From the NCBI GenBank assembly GCA_027066695.1, contig JAMONE010000038.1, forward strand, positions 1-17,285: a stretch of DNA of 17,285 nt, read 5' to 3'. A program made the position numbers and the translations under genes. A model generated the notes under the pieces. That model did not search any database. It saw nothing but the letters and a program-made list of their open reading frames with translations, and had not been told where the DNA came from. This document shows, piece by piece, positions 1-7,879 of the stretch (position 1 is the stretch's first letter; every line of letters starts with the position of its first letter). The DNA is from Micavibrio sp. (GTDB lineage Bacteria > Pseudomonadota > Alphaproteobacteria > Micavibrionales > Micavibrionaceae).

Positions 1-110
1 ATTCACCAGATTTTAACCCTATAGAAAAAACATTTGGGGCAATGAAAAAACTAAGAAGATCTTTGCCAGAAGGGGCGGTTATTGATGATTTATTCTACTG
101 CAATTCTTAA
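1..110 (+). mobile_element. IS630-family transposase, C-terminal fragment cut by the window edge
   Basis: Reading from base 3, the frame gives 35 residues and a TAA at 108-110. It opens with SPDFNPIEKTFGAMKK. The SPDxNPIE block is the hallmark that carries the last acidic residue (E) of the DDE catalytic triad in IS630/Tc1-mariner transposases. The tail after it is short and basic (LRRSLPEG), as in this family, so the natural C-terminus is probably present and only the N-terminal part lies outside the window. The right terminal inverted repeat should lie within a few dozen bases downstream, but it cannot be delimited without the left end. The element lies directly against a broken autotransporter gene, suggesting it inserted there. 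Whether the transposase is intact upstream cannot be seen. Confidence 0.8.
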
Positions 111-446
111 CGCAATCTACTATATTACGTAGCTACAGACGAATTAACAACCTCTCTTGATGCGAGTATAACTCATCATTACTCAGAAAATTTGTCTTTA
201 AAAACTAATTTGAGCATTGCTTATAACTGGATTAATGATTAATCTAAAATTACCACAAGTTATCAGGGTGGTGGGGCATTTTTTATCATGGAAGGGTATA
301 ATCGCGATCCTCTCATCGGGAGTGCTGAATTTGATGTTTTAAAAATATTTGAGAATAGTATGGAAATTTTGGGACAATATGATTTAGAAGGCCGTCAAGA
401 TTTTATAAATCAGACTGAGTCTGTTAAAGTTAGGTGGGCATTTTAA
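111..446 (+). pseudogene. Autotransporter / outer-membrane beta-barrel C-terminal remnant with in-frame stop
   Basis: One reading frame (codons starting at positions divisible by 3) carries two consecutive pieces of beta-barrel-like sequence. The first, about 138-239, contains TTSLDASITHHYSENLSL and ends AYNWIND. A TAA at 240-242 interrupts it. The frame then continues SKITTSYQGGGAFF and ends with the residues SVKVRWAF before TAA at 444-446. Alternating polar and hydrophobic strands, the GGG-aromatic turn, a late YDLEGRQDF strand and a terminal phenylalanine are typical of the last strands of an autotransporter translocator domain; the final F is the BAM-complex recognition signal. No start codon or passenger domain is visible, and the IS630 fragment replaces the upstream part. 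I infer that insertion and later decay killed the gene. A weaker alternative is another type of outer-membrane barrel. Confidence 0.7.
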
Positions 447-449
447 ATA

Positions 450-1289
450 TTGAAGTTTTTTATGCCCTTTATATTACTTACTCTAGCTCTTTCAGGATGT
501 GGATATGTTAGCTTTAAAATACCCACACTTGCACAGCGCGATAGTTTGGCACAAGCTATTGTCCGCTCCCATCAGATGCAAAAAAAAATTATCCCTGTAC
601 ATGGTTTCTTAATTACAACCTACAGCAGGATAACCGCCCCACAATATCCTGTAACAGTTTATATAGAAGGGGACGGCTTTGCCTGGTTATCGCGCAGCCA
701 GCCATCTTCCAACCCAACACCAATAAATCCATTAGCCCTGCGTCTCGCGATGCAAGATATTTCACCTAATATCATATATATTGCCCGCCCATGTCAGTTT
801 ACGCAAGGACCTGCTTGTAAGGTTCCTTACTGGACGAATAAACGTTTTTCTGATGAAATTGTTACATCAATGAATGATGTGCTTAATATTTTTATGGATA
901 ATAATAAGTTAAATAATGTCCGTTTGGTTGGTTTTTCTGGTGGAGGTTCTATTGCTGCGCTTCTTGCAGCACGTAGAGAGGATGTTGTTGATTTGCGCAC
1001 CATTGCAGGAAATTTGGACCATAAGAAACATAGTTCCATTCATAAGGTTTCCACGCTCAATGGATCGCTTAATCCTCCCGATATGGCAGAGACTTTAAGA
1101 CATATTCCTCAGCATCATTTTATTGGAGGACTGGATAAAAATGTTACATTCGCCATATATCAATCTTATGCAACAGCCTTAAAAAATTCCACTTGTTTAA
1201 ATTATACAATAGTCCCTGATGCAACTCATATCAAAAAATGGCAAGAAAAATGGCAAAATCTTAGCCAAATACACCCATCATGCGATTAG
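450..1289 (+). CDS. Putative lipoprotein of the alpha/beta-hydrolase fold
   Basis: The 279-residue protein begins with a lipoprotein signal peptide: K2, a hydrophobic stretch, then lipobox L14-S15-G16-C17. It should be lipid-anchored in the envelope. Downstream are the marks of a serine hydrolase: an early YIEGDG strand-turn (71-76) that could form the oxyanion hole, the nucleophile elbow GFSGG with Ser163, an acidic residue in GGLD (Asp229), and a histidine in DATH (His260), in the right order for a catalytic triad. The substrate is unknown. The start at 450 is a TTG. A later ATG at 462 would drop the only basic residue (Lys2) of the signal peptide, so TTG is preferred. AGGTGG at 432-437, inside the dead barrel gene, may be its ribosome site. 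It begins 3 nt after the barrel remnant and converges on purF. Confidence 0.8.
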   Translation: MKFFMPFILLTLALSGCGYVSFKIPTLAQRDSLAQAIVRSHQMQKKIIPVHGFLITTYSRITAPQYPVTVYIEGDGFAWLSRSQPSSNPTPINPLALRLAMQDISPNIIYIARPCQFTQGPACKVPYWTNKRFSDEIVTSMNDVLNIFMDNNKLNNVRLVGFSGGGSIAALLAARREDVVDLRTIAGNLDHKKHSSIHKVSTLNGSLNPPDMAETLRHIPQHHFIGGLDKNVTFAIYQSYATALKNSTCLNYTIVPDATHIKKWQEKWQNLSQIHPSCD

Positions 1290-1377
1290 AAATTCTACCC
1301 CTCCCCAATTAAGAAGTGTGTATGTAGTAACTTGTAATAAGAATTGCGGTGCTTACAGCGGGGTTGTTCATCAGGTT

Positions 1378-2901
1378 TTAAGCATTACCATATAAATCGA
1401 CACTGCTTGCATTGCTTGTATTTACATTTACTTGCTTTAGCTTATCACTGCGGATTACTTTTAGTTTCTCAAAATAAAGATCATCAATATCACCAGTAAT
1501 GTATTTACCATCAAATACAGAACAATCAAATATGCGACTACCCTCGGCTTCATCACTAGGGGTTACAGCTTTTACCAAGTCTTTTAAATCTTGGTAAATA
1601 AGCCAATCTGCGCCGATTTCCTTTTCTACTTGCTGCACTGTTTTATCATAGGCAATAAGCTCTGAATTTACGGCCATATCAATGCCATAGACATTAGGAA
1701 AGCGAACAGGCGGCGCAGCAGAGGCAAAATACACATTTTTTGCACCAGCATTACGCGCCATATCAATAATTTTCTTACAAGTTGTACCTCTTACAATGGA
1801 GTCATCAACCAGCAAAACATTTTTATCCTGAAATTCCAGAGGAATAGGATTAAGCTTTTGCTTTACAGATTTTTCACGCTCGGCCTGCCCTGGCATTATA
1901 AATGTGCGCCCGATATATCTGTTTTTTACAAAACCTTCACGGAATTTAACATTTAATGTATGAGCAAGCTCCATTGCACAAGGACGGCTGGATTCGGGAA
2001 TTGGAATTACAACATCAATATTATGATCTGGAATTTGGTGTTCAATTTTCTGGGCGAGATATTCACCCATACGTACACGCGCCTTATAAACCGAGCTACC
2101 ATCAATTATAGAATCAGGGCGAGCAAAATACACATGCTCAAAAATACACGAAGCATGCTCTCTTGAGCCGTCACATATTTTACTATGAAACTCACCATTT
2201 TGATCTATATAAACTGCTTCACCTGGTAATATATCGCGAATAATTGTAAAGCCAAGCGCATCAAGCGCAACACTTTCAGAGGCGATCATGTATTCGGTAT
2301 TACCATCCTCGTTAACGCGCGTTCCATAAATAAGGGGGCGAATACCGTTCGGGTCTCTAAAGGCGAGTATGCCATAGCCTGAAATCATAGCAATAACAGC
2401 ATATGCACCGCGACAACGGCCATATAATTTTTCTACCGCTGCGAAGATATGCTTTGATTCTGGCTTTAATTGCTTTTGCTGTTGTAGCTCATGCGCAAGA
2501 ACATTAAGCAATACTTCGGAATCCGAATTTGTATTTACATGGCGCAAATCAGCTCTGAAGATCTCTTCTGTAAGCTCATCTTGATTTGTAAGATTGCCAT
2601 TATGCGCAAGAACAATGCCGTAGGGAGAATTAACATAGAATGGCTGTGATTCAGCAGAGCTTGAGCTGCCTGCCGTGGGATATCTAACATGGGCAATGCC
2701 TATATTACCTTTTAGATGCGTCATATGCTCGAGATTAAATATATCTCGAACCATACCATTATCTTTGCGCAAAAAGAATTTGCCGTTATCCTCGGTAACA
2801 ATTCCCGCCGCATCTTGCCCGCGATGTTGCAGAACAGTCAGCGCATCATATAAGCTTTGATTAACAGGTGAGTAAGCATGAATCCCGACAATTCCGCACA
2901 T
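1378..2901 (-). CDS. purF: Amidophosphoribosyltransferase PurF
   Basis: PurF catalyses the first committed step of purine synthesis in the cytoplasm: PRPP + glutamine give 5-phosphoribosylamine. The 507 residues start MCGIVG, so removal of Met exposes the Cys nucleophile of the class-II glutaminase with no propeptide, as in the Escherichia coli type. Glutaminase-site residues are visible at R73 (HVRYPTAG), N101-G102 and D127. The phosphoribosyltransferase half has the PRPP loop VLLVDDSIVRGTT at 362-374. The set of cysteines that binds an Fe-S cluster in the Bacillus type is not apparent. Length matches the E. coli enzyme (505). The start lies 3 nt after the stop of the MscS gene, so the two are probably cotranscribed. 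No PurR-like operator was recognised. The gene is convergent with the lipoprotein gene across an 88-nt gap. Confidence 0.97.
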   Translation of the reverse strand: MCGIVGIHAYSPVNQSLYDALTVLQHRGQDAAGIVTEDNGKFFLRKDNGMVRDIFNLEHMTHLKGNIGIAHVRYPTAGSSSSAESQPFYVNSPYGIVLAHNGNLTNQDELTEEIFRADLRHVNTNSDSEVLLNVLAHELQQQKQLKPESKHIFAAVEKLYGRCRGAYAVIAMISGYGILAFRDPNGIRPLIYGTRVNEDGNTEYMIASESVALDALGFTIIRDILPGEAVYIDQNGEFHSKICDGSREHASCIFEHVYFARPDSIIDGSSVYKARVRMGEYLAQKIEHQIPDHNIDVVIPIPESSRPCAMELAHTLNVKFREGFVKNRYIGRTFIMPGQAEREKSVKQKLNPIPLEFQDKNVLLVDDSIVRGTTCKKIIDMARNAGAKNVYFASAAPPVRFPNVYGIDMAVNSELIAYDKTVQQVEKEIGADWLIYQDLKDLVKAVTPSDEAEGSRIFDCSVFDGKYITGDIDDLYFEKLKVIRSDKLKQVNVNTSNASSVDLYGNA

Positions 2902-2904
2902 AAA

Positions 2905-3726
2905 TTAAGCAGCTTTCTTTTTTGACGCTGCCTTTGTAGCTTCATTAGCAGGCTGCACCATTTCAATTGTGCGCGTTGGGAACGGTATAGAGATACCATC
3001 TTTGTCCAGTGCTTCTTTAACACTTTTCATTGTTCCAACTTTAAGTGCAGCAAAGTCAGAAGAGGCCGACCATATACGCAAAGTTATATCAACCGAGGAT
3101 TCACCTAAATTAGTAACCATGATTTGTGGCACTTTACCTTCATCTAAGATAATGCGCTCATCCTTTTCGATAGTTTTTTCGATAGTTTTGAATGCTTTAT
3201 TGATATCATCATTATAGCTAATACCGAAGATCAAATCTTGGCGGCGCATGTCATTGCGTGAAAAGTTTTGAATATCAGTATTCCATAAATTACTATTTGG
3301 AACAAAGATATAGATGTTTTCAAGCGTTGCTAGTTCTGTCGCAAATAAACCAATTGTCTTTACTGTGCCACTTGTAGAACCGCAGGATATAAAGTCACCA
3401 ACGTTAAATGGACGCAAAATAAGCAGCATCATACCCGCAGACACGTTGCTTAATGTTCCTTGTAATGCAAGGCCGATGGCAAGACCAGCCGCGCCGAAAA
3501 TAGCAAGCAAACTGGTAGTTTGCACGCCAAATTGTTGTAGAATCATTAAAATGGATAATATGAATATTATATATTTTGCACTAGGAGCTAAAAAGCTTTT
3601 GATAGTATCATCTAGCTTTTTAATATTATTGATTTTTTTATTGGCGTAGTTTCCAATAGTCCAACCAGCAATAAGTACAAGGCCTGCGATAAGTACATTG
3701 ATTGCAAGTGCTATAAAATATTCCAT
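2905..3726 (-). CDS. mscS: Small-conductance mechanosensitive channel, MscS family
   Basis: This 273-residue inner-membrane protein resembles MscS (286 residues in E. coli), which opens under membrane tension to release solutes during osmotic downshock. Two hydrophobic helices lie at about 4-26 and 48-68. The pore helix TM3 follows at about 72-105, with the small-residue pattern GAAGLAIGLALQG (78-90) and then the conserved LLILRPFNVGDFI that leads into the cytoplasmic beta domain. The C-terminal region ends with ISIPFPTRTIE, the standard MscS end motif, plus a short lysine- and alanine-rich tail. AGGA sits about 9 nt before the ATG. It is the upstream partner of purF (3-nt gap). No functional link to purine synthesis is known to me, so this may simply be operon sharing. 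Confidence 0.92.
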   Translation of the reverse strand: MEYFIALAINVLIAGLVLIAGWTIGNYANKKINNIKKLDDTIKSFLAPSAKYIIFILSILMILQQFGVQTTSLLAIFGAAGLAIGLALQGTLSNVSAGMMLLILRPFNVGDFISCGSTSGTVKTIGLFATELATLENIYIFVPNSNLWNTDIQNFSRNDMRRQDLIFGISYNDDINKAFKTIEKTIEKDERIILDEGKVPQIMVTNLGESSVDITLRIWSASSDFAALKVGTMKSVKEALDKDGISIPFPTRTIEMVQPANEATKAASKKKAA

Positions 3727-3919
3727 GATGTAAATTCCTATTTAAATTTGAGATATACTCAACTAATAGAACAGTTTAAATGCTTTCGCAAGTTAAACAA
3801 TGCAAAATGTCTTTTAGAGTCAGAACCTAATGAAAAAAAACCACCAAATTATTATATTATGGTTAGGTTGTAGAATTTTTTTTAACAAGTTTTGCAGAGC
3901 ATCTATAGCCTATCTCATT

Positions 3920-4126
3920 TTATTTAACAGGCTCTTGAGCTTGGCTATATATTTGCTTTATTTGCTCTTCCAAGCATGTTTGGTATGCATGAAATCCTGT
4001 CTTTTCAAAGATATTAACTCCTAAATTCATCTTTAAAGAATACAGCATCAACCCAACTGGAACGGTACTAATTAGATAAAGTACAAGAAACAAAGTAAAC
4101 AGCATCATTTTACGCAAATACGTCAT
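3920..4126 (-). CDS. Small single-helix membrane protein downstream of the chemoreceptor
   Basis: A 68-residue ORF begins 26 nt after the chemoreceptor stop on the same strand. Its ATG is preceded by AAGAAG at a good ribosome-site distance (about 7 nt). The N-terminus has MTYLRK, then a long hydrophobic segment from about residue 8 to 30. A polar tail follows (GFHAYQTCLEEQ) with a single cysteine at about 51, so the protein is probably an inner-membrane peptide with one helix. I do not recognise the family. The spacing, the ribosome site and the coherent N-in helix-tail layout favour a real gene over a chance ORF. An overlapping + strand ORF (3830-4024) is the mirror of the same hydrophobic codons and is less credible. 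It may be cotranscribed with the receptor. Confidence 0.55.
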   Translation of the reverse strand: MTYLRKMMLFTLFLVLYLISTVPVGLMLYSLKMNLGVNIFEKTGFHAYQTCLEEQIKQIYSQAQEPVK

Positions 4127-4152
4127 AATATAACTTCTTTAAAAACCTATAA

Positions 4153-6210
4153 TTAAATAGTCTTAACATTTGCCAAGAAAATTTCAACCTCATCATGTAA
4201 ACCAGCTGTTTTTGCAGTGATATCATCAGTAGCGGATTTAAGCTCTTCTGCGGCTGTTTTTGTTTGCTGCGCTGATTCCGTAACACCAGAAGCCACGCCG
4301 TTAACCTCATTTGTGCTATCAGCTGCGCCTTGTGTACTACGCACAATTTCTTCCATTGCAATGGATTGCTCCTCCATCGCTGCGGCAATAGATGTTGAAA
4401 TCTCATTCATTTTTCCAATTGTATCAGAAACTTGAGAAATCGCGCCGACAGTCTTCTCGGTTGCGCCTTGTGTTGCATTAACTTGCGCTTCGATTTCTTC
4501 AGTTGCTTGCCCTGTTTGCGCAGCAAGAGCCTTAACCTCAGCTGCGACAACGGCAAAACCTTTACCCGCATCACCAGCGCGCGCAGCCTCAATCGTAGCA
4601 TTAAGAGCAAGAAGATTTGTTTGCTCTGCAATATCCTTGATAAGCTCAACAACCTCACCAATCTTATCAGAGCTACCTTTTAAGCCTTGAATAGAATCAT
4701 TTGCCTCATTTGCTTTTTCAACCGCTTCACGCGCTATATCGGATGATATTGTTATTTGAGAAGCGATCTCACGAATAGTTGCTGATAATTCTTCAGACGC
4801 AGATGCAACCGTATTAACATTTTCCGATGCAATGCCCGAAGCACTAACAAGTGCATTTGCTTGTGTCTCACCACACGCGGCAACATCACCTAAACCAGAA
4901 GATGTTTTTTCTAATGTTTTCATAGAGATAGCAACTTCTCTCATAAATTCAGCAACACTTTGATCAAAGCTATCCATTTGTGCTTCAAGTGCGTTAGCAT
5001 GCTCTATTCGTTTTTGTTGCTCTTCATTTTGTGTATCTTGCAAATTCTTAGCATTAAGAAGACTTTCGGCAAATACCACCATAGAGCTTGATATATCACC
5101 AATCTCATCTTTTCTGTCAGCCCCCGTAACTTTATATTCAAGATTACCCGCAATCAATTCTTTTAACCCCGCAACAACAACTGCAATTGGATTAACAATA
5201 GATGCAACAATTATTGAGCCGATAAATGCAATTAGAACTACCATAACAATAGAAACAACCACAGATGTACTTAATGCAGTTTTTGTAATTGATTGAGAAT
5301 GCCTAAGTAACTCAACTAAATCTACAGCAATTTTATCTTCAACCAATTTCATTTTGTTAATTCTTTTAGTAATCATTTCGTACCAGTATGGACCAGAAAC
5401 ATCAGCCATTACCGTTCCGCCCGTACCGACATCAATTGCAATTTTACGCAGGCGGTTAACTTCATCGATATCAGAGCCATTAACAGTTTTTTTGTTAAAT
5501 TCTATTTGTTCATAAGTTGCAAAATTTTCAAAAAAAGTTATATAAACTTTTTGTTCTGCCAATAACGATACAAATTTTTGATAAACGGCAGGAGCAAAAA
5601 CTCCCTTGCCAAAACCATTTGCGCCCATGGCACGCTCAATTCCTGTACTTTCTTTTGCTCTTAAATAGCTTTCATAAGAAGAAACAGCTTTAGTTATATT
5701 CGCCTCAGAGCTTAAAATAGAAGCATAAGCAACAACATCTAATTGTTTATCAATAGTTGTTGTGTAATATTTTGCCATTTCTGCTACTGTTTTATTAAGA
5801 TTTGTAACATCACTTCTTACAGAATCTAAATTAGATAAAATAGATTGAGCTGCTTCAACTTTACTTGATAAAGCAGAACCATAGCTATTGACATTAAAAT
5901 CACTTAATACATGTTCAAGATTAGCTTTTGCTTTATCGGTTAACTTGCGCTGAGTAGATAAATTATTAGCAAAAGTATGCCCGCCGTCACTGCCAATATA
6001 ACCAGCAGAAAGCCCGCGTTCTTTTTGCATTTCATGAACAAGTGCGCTTATATCTGGAGCAATCTCAACAAAATCTGAAAGTTTGTGAATTGATGTTAAA
6101 GAGTTATATTGGTTAATAATGATATATCCAGAAAACAATAACATTCCGATAACAGGCAATATCAACGCAAGGTAAGTTCTAACACTAATTTTAAAATCAC
6201 TTAATTTCAT
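4153..6210 (-). CDS. Methyl-accepting chemotaxis protein with periplasmic NIT (nitrate/nitrite-sensing) domain
   Basis: The 685-residue transmembrane chemoreceptor probably signals to CheA/CheW. Order: TM1 about 12-33; periplasmic domain about 40-305; TM2 about 312-336; HAMP about 337-388; MA signalling domain about 440-665, with the kinase-contact hairpin EQTNLLALNATIEAARAG at 529-546. The periplasmic part matches the NIT family: a first half with LVHEMQKERGLSAGYIG (57-73) and QRKLTD (87-92), and a second half with IERAMGANGFGKGVF (191-205) and AEQKVYITFFENFA (218-231). NIT domains are predicted to bind nitrate or nitrite. That fits the nitrate transport and reductase genes next door, although the ligand here is an inference. 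There is no NWETF-like methylation-enzyme tether at the C-terminus. AGGA lies 9 nt before the ATG. The signalling domain reads like alphaproteobacterial receptors. Confidence 0.93.
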   Translation of the reverse strand: MKLSDFKISVRTYLALILPVIGMLLFSGYIIINQYNSLTSIHKLSDFVEIAPDISALVHEMQKERGLSAGYIGSDGGHTFANNLSTQRKLTDKAKANLEHVLSDFNVNSYGSALSSKVEAAQSILSNLDSVRSDVTNLNKTVAEMAKYYTTTIDKQLDVVAYASILSSEANITKAVSSYESYLRAKESTGIERAMGANGFGKGVFAPAVYQKFVSLLAEQKVYITFFENFATYEQIEFNKKTVNGSDIDEVNRLRKIAIDVGTGGTVMADVSGPYWYEMITKRINKMKLVEDKIAVDLVELLRHSQSITKTALSTSVVVSIVMVVLIAFIGSIIVASIVNPIAVVVAGLKELIAGNLEYKVTGADRKDEIGDISSSMVVFAESLLNAKNLQDTQNEEQQKRIEHANALEAQMDSFDQSVAEFMREVAISMKTLEKTSSGLGDVAACGETQANALVSASGIASENVNTVASASEELSATIREIASQITISSDIAREAVEKANEANDSIQGLKGSSDKIGEVVELIKDIAEQTNLLALNATIEAARAGDAGKGFAVVAAEVKALAAQTGQATEEIEAQVNATQGATEKTVGAISQVSDTIGKMNEISTSIAAAMEEQSIAMEEIVRSTQGAADSTNEVNGVASGVTESAQQTKTAAEELKSATDDITAKTAGLHDEVEIFLANVKTI

Positions 6211-6319
6211 TTGTTCACATCCTAATTTAAGGTAAATACAAAGTACTCAGAGCAACACAAGAAATAGAAGGCCATAATATAAAAATATGAAGTTTTTCTA
6301 CGATAATAGTCCGCAAACA

Positions 6320-6348
6320 ATATTACAGTTATATCATTATCATTTCAA
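6320..6348 (-). promoter_or_regulatory. Candidate sigma-70 promoter of the NIT chemoreceptor gene
   Basis: On the minus strand, TTGAAA (6343-6348; five of six to the -35 consensus) is separated by 17 nt from TAATAT (6320-6325; four of six to the -10 consensus). Transcription would start near 6313, leaving a leader of about 100 nt before the ATG at 6210. The surrounding DNA is very AT-rich, so chance matches are likely. I see no FNR palindrome here, which would set the receptor apart from the narK control region. Confidence 0.35.
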
Positions 6349-6448
6349 GTTATAACAAGCGGTTAAATCTTGGGTTATTTTATAATACCAAGCGCTATTT
6401 GCGTTAAAACAACAAATAATATTTTGTAGCCTCACCTAAATACATACT

Positions 6449-6486
6449 AGAGCAATCACTTTAATCTTGTAATAAGTAATCGCTCT
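6449..6486 (-). other. Stem-loop in the narK1 3' region
   Basis: The arms 6449-6461 (AGAGCAATCACTT) and 6474-6486 (AAGTAATCGCTCT) are inverted repeats with a 12-nt loop. On the + strand two pairs mismatch. In a minus-strand RNA both become G-U wobbles, so the 13-bp stem is fully paired only in a transcript reading out of narK1. No uridine run follows it, so it is not a standard intrinsic terminator. It could be a 3'-end stabilising or processing hairpin, or a chance structure. Confidence 0.4.
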
Positions 6487-6547
6487 ACCCGCCAAAGATC
6501 TTTTTCAACTTGCTTTGTATCAAAGATTTTAGCCATATGTATTTGTG

Positions 6548-7879
6548 TTAGGCCTTGACCTTAGCATTATTAGCCTGTTCAAAAGCGAGTCGTTCTTCAG
6601 CTTCTTGCTCAGGTGAGAACCTGATAAATAAGGCCAAGAATGAGGCGCAGGTTACTATTGCCCCCAATATGAGGAAAGCTGTTCGCCAATCAATTGATCC
6701 TTTGAATAAAAAACCTGCGGCAACTGCGCCTGCGTTTCCGCCTGCGCCGACTACGCCAGCAACTGCGCCAAGGGCTTTTTTATTGATAAACGGAACAACT
6801 GAATATGTCGCACCTTCTGACATTTGGGTGAATAGACTAAATAAAATCAGCGCAGGGATAGCCAAAAATAATACATTCATTTGTGAGAATAGCATAAGGG
6901 CTAGTCCCTCACAAAACAGTACAATAAACAGCCATCTTGTGCGTCCTTTCATACCCCAAAGGGATGCGCAGTTATCGCCAAATATTCCGCCTAAAGTTCT
7001 TGCAAATATATTCATTAGACCAAAGGCTGCGGCTGTCATTCCTGCGGCAACGAGGCTTAGCTCGAAATAATCTGCAAAATACAGTGCGGCAACATTTGCG
7101 ATAGTTAGCTCAATGCCAAAACATGCGCCGTATATGAGGAATAATATCCACACGCGATAGTCTTTAAGAGCGTTCATATAACTACCAGTGACTTTTTTCT
7201 TATGTGGCATTTTACCTGCCGCGCGAAGATCCTTGTAGTTACCGTCAGGTGCATCTTGGGTGAAGAAGTAATATGCGATGCCTGTTACAAAACAAACTGA
7301 GCCAGCAACAAACATTGATGCGCGCCAACCAAATGCTTCGGAAAAGCCGAATGCTGTTACGAATACTGCAAATAGAAGTGGCATAACAAGCTGCGTTACT
7401 CCGCCACCTAAATTACCCCAGCCTGCGCTTGTTGCGTTGGCTTGACCAACAACATTTGGTGCAAACATAACCGATGTATGGTATTGCGTAATAACAAATG
7501 ACGCGCCAATACAACCAATTAGTAATCTTGCGAATAGGAATGTTTCAAAATTATGTGCAAAGCCGATGCCCATAACAGGCAGTGATCCTAGTATTAATAA
7601 CCATGTATAGGTTAGTCTTGGTCCTATGCGATCACATAGCCAGCCAACAATTAGCCGTGCAAACACGGTTGCGGCGACCGAGGCGATAATTGTCCAGCCG
7701 ACTTGTTCCTTGGTTAGCTCAAGCTCTTCTCGTACTACTTTCATTAGCGGCGCTATACCAAACCATGCGAAGAAGCATAAGAAAAAAGCAAACCAAGTCA
7801 TGTGAAATGTCCTGATTTGTACCATATTTACTTTTAGAAAATTTCCCCACAAGGAGGTAGCTTTGTTTTGAAGTTCCAT
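6548..7879 (-). CDS. narK1: Nitrate transporter NarK, type I (probable nitrate/proton symporter)
   Basis: This 443-residue major-facilitator protein has about 12 membrane helices and belongs to the nitrate/nitrite porter family. The family arginines that hold the anion are visible in FARLL (R118, TM2 region) and FARTLGG (R294). The two glycine-rich nitrate signatures are present: GWGNLGGGV at 153-161 and GVVGAGGNAGAV at 375-386. The lack of the long cytoplasmic N-terminus seen in the neighbouring NarK, and the sequence style, match type I (NarK1), thought to couple nitrate uptake to protons and to start nitrate respiration before nitrite is available for exchange. AGGAAA precedes the ATG. It is divergent from narK2, with a shared FNR-type site between them. 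In Pseudomonas aeruginosa narK1 and narK2 are codirectional, so this inversion is a local arrangement. Confidence 0.93.
   Translation of the reverse strand: MELQNKATSLWGNFLKVNMVQIRTFHMTWFAFFLCFFAWFGIAPLMKVVREELELTKEQVGWTIIASVAATVFARLIVGWLCDRIGPRLTYTWLLILGSLPVMGIGFAHNFETFLFARLLIGCIGASFVITQYHTSVMFAPNVVGQANATSAGWGNLGGGVTQLVMPLLFAVFVTAFGFSEAFGWRASMFVAGSVCFVTGIAYYFFTQDAPDGNYKDLRAAGKMPHKKKVTGSYMNALKDYRVWILFLIYGACFGIELTIANVAALYFADYFELSLVAAGMTAAAFGLMNIFARTLGGIFGDNCASLWGMKGRTRWLFIVLFCEGLALMLFSQMNVLFLAIPALILFSLFTQMSEGATYSVVPFINKKALGAVAGVVGAGGNAGAVAAGFLFKGSIDWRTAFLILGAIVTCASFLALFIRFSPEQEAEERLAFEQANNAKVKA

Larger units (their letters stand above)
6211..6547. other. 337-nt intergenic region between the chemoreceptor and narK1
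   Basis: AT-rich spacer between the start of the chemoreceptor gene and the stop of narK1, both on the minus strand. It holds the candidate receptor promoter (6320-6348), an imperfect 13-bp inverted repeat (6449-6486), and one 26-codon minus-strand ORF (6456-6536) without a clear ribosome site. No tRNA, Rho-independent terminator with a U tract, or larger gene is visible. Confidence 0.6.

Noticed and set aside
1290..1377. Bidirectional terminator in the convergent gap between the lipoprotein gene and purF
   Set aside because: No inverted repeat followed by a T run could be found on either strand.
3830..4024. A + strand 64-codon hydrophobic ORF
   Set aside because: It is the antisense image of the minus-strand small membrane protein gene, has no ribosome site and does not fit the local gene direction.
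6555..7070. 171-codon + strand ORF inside narK1
   Set aside because: It lies antisense to an intact transporter gene whose motifs are all in the minus frame; its alanine/proline-rich composition is that of a shadow frame.
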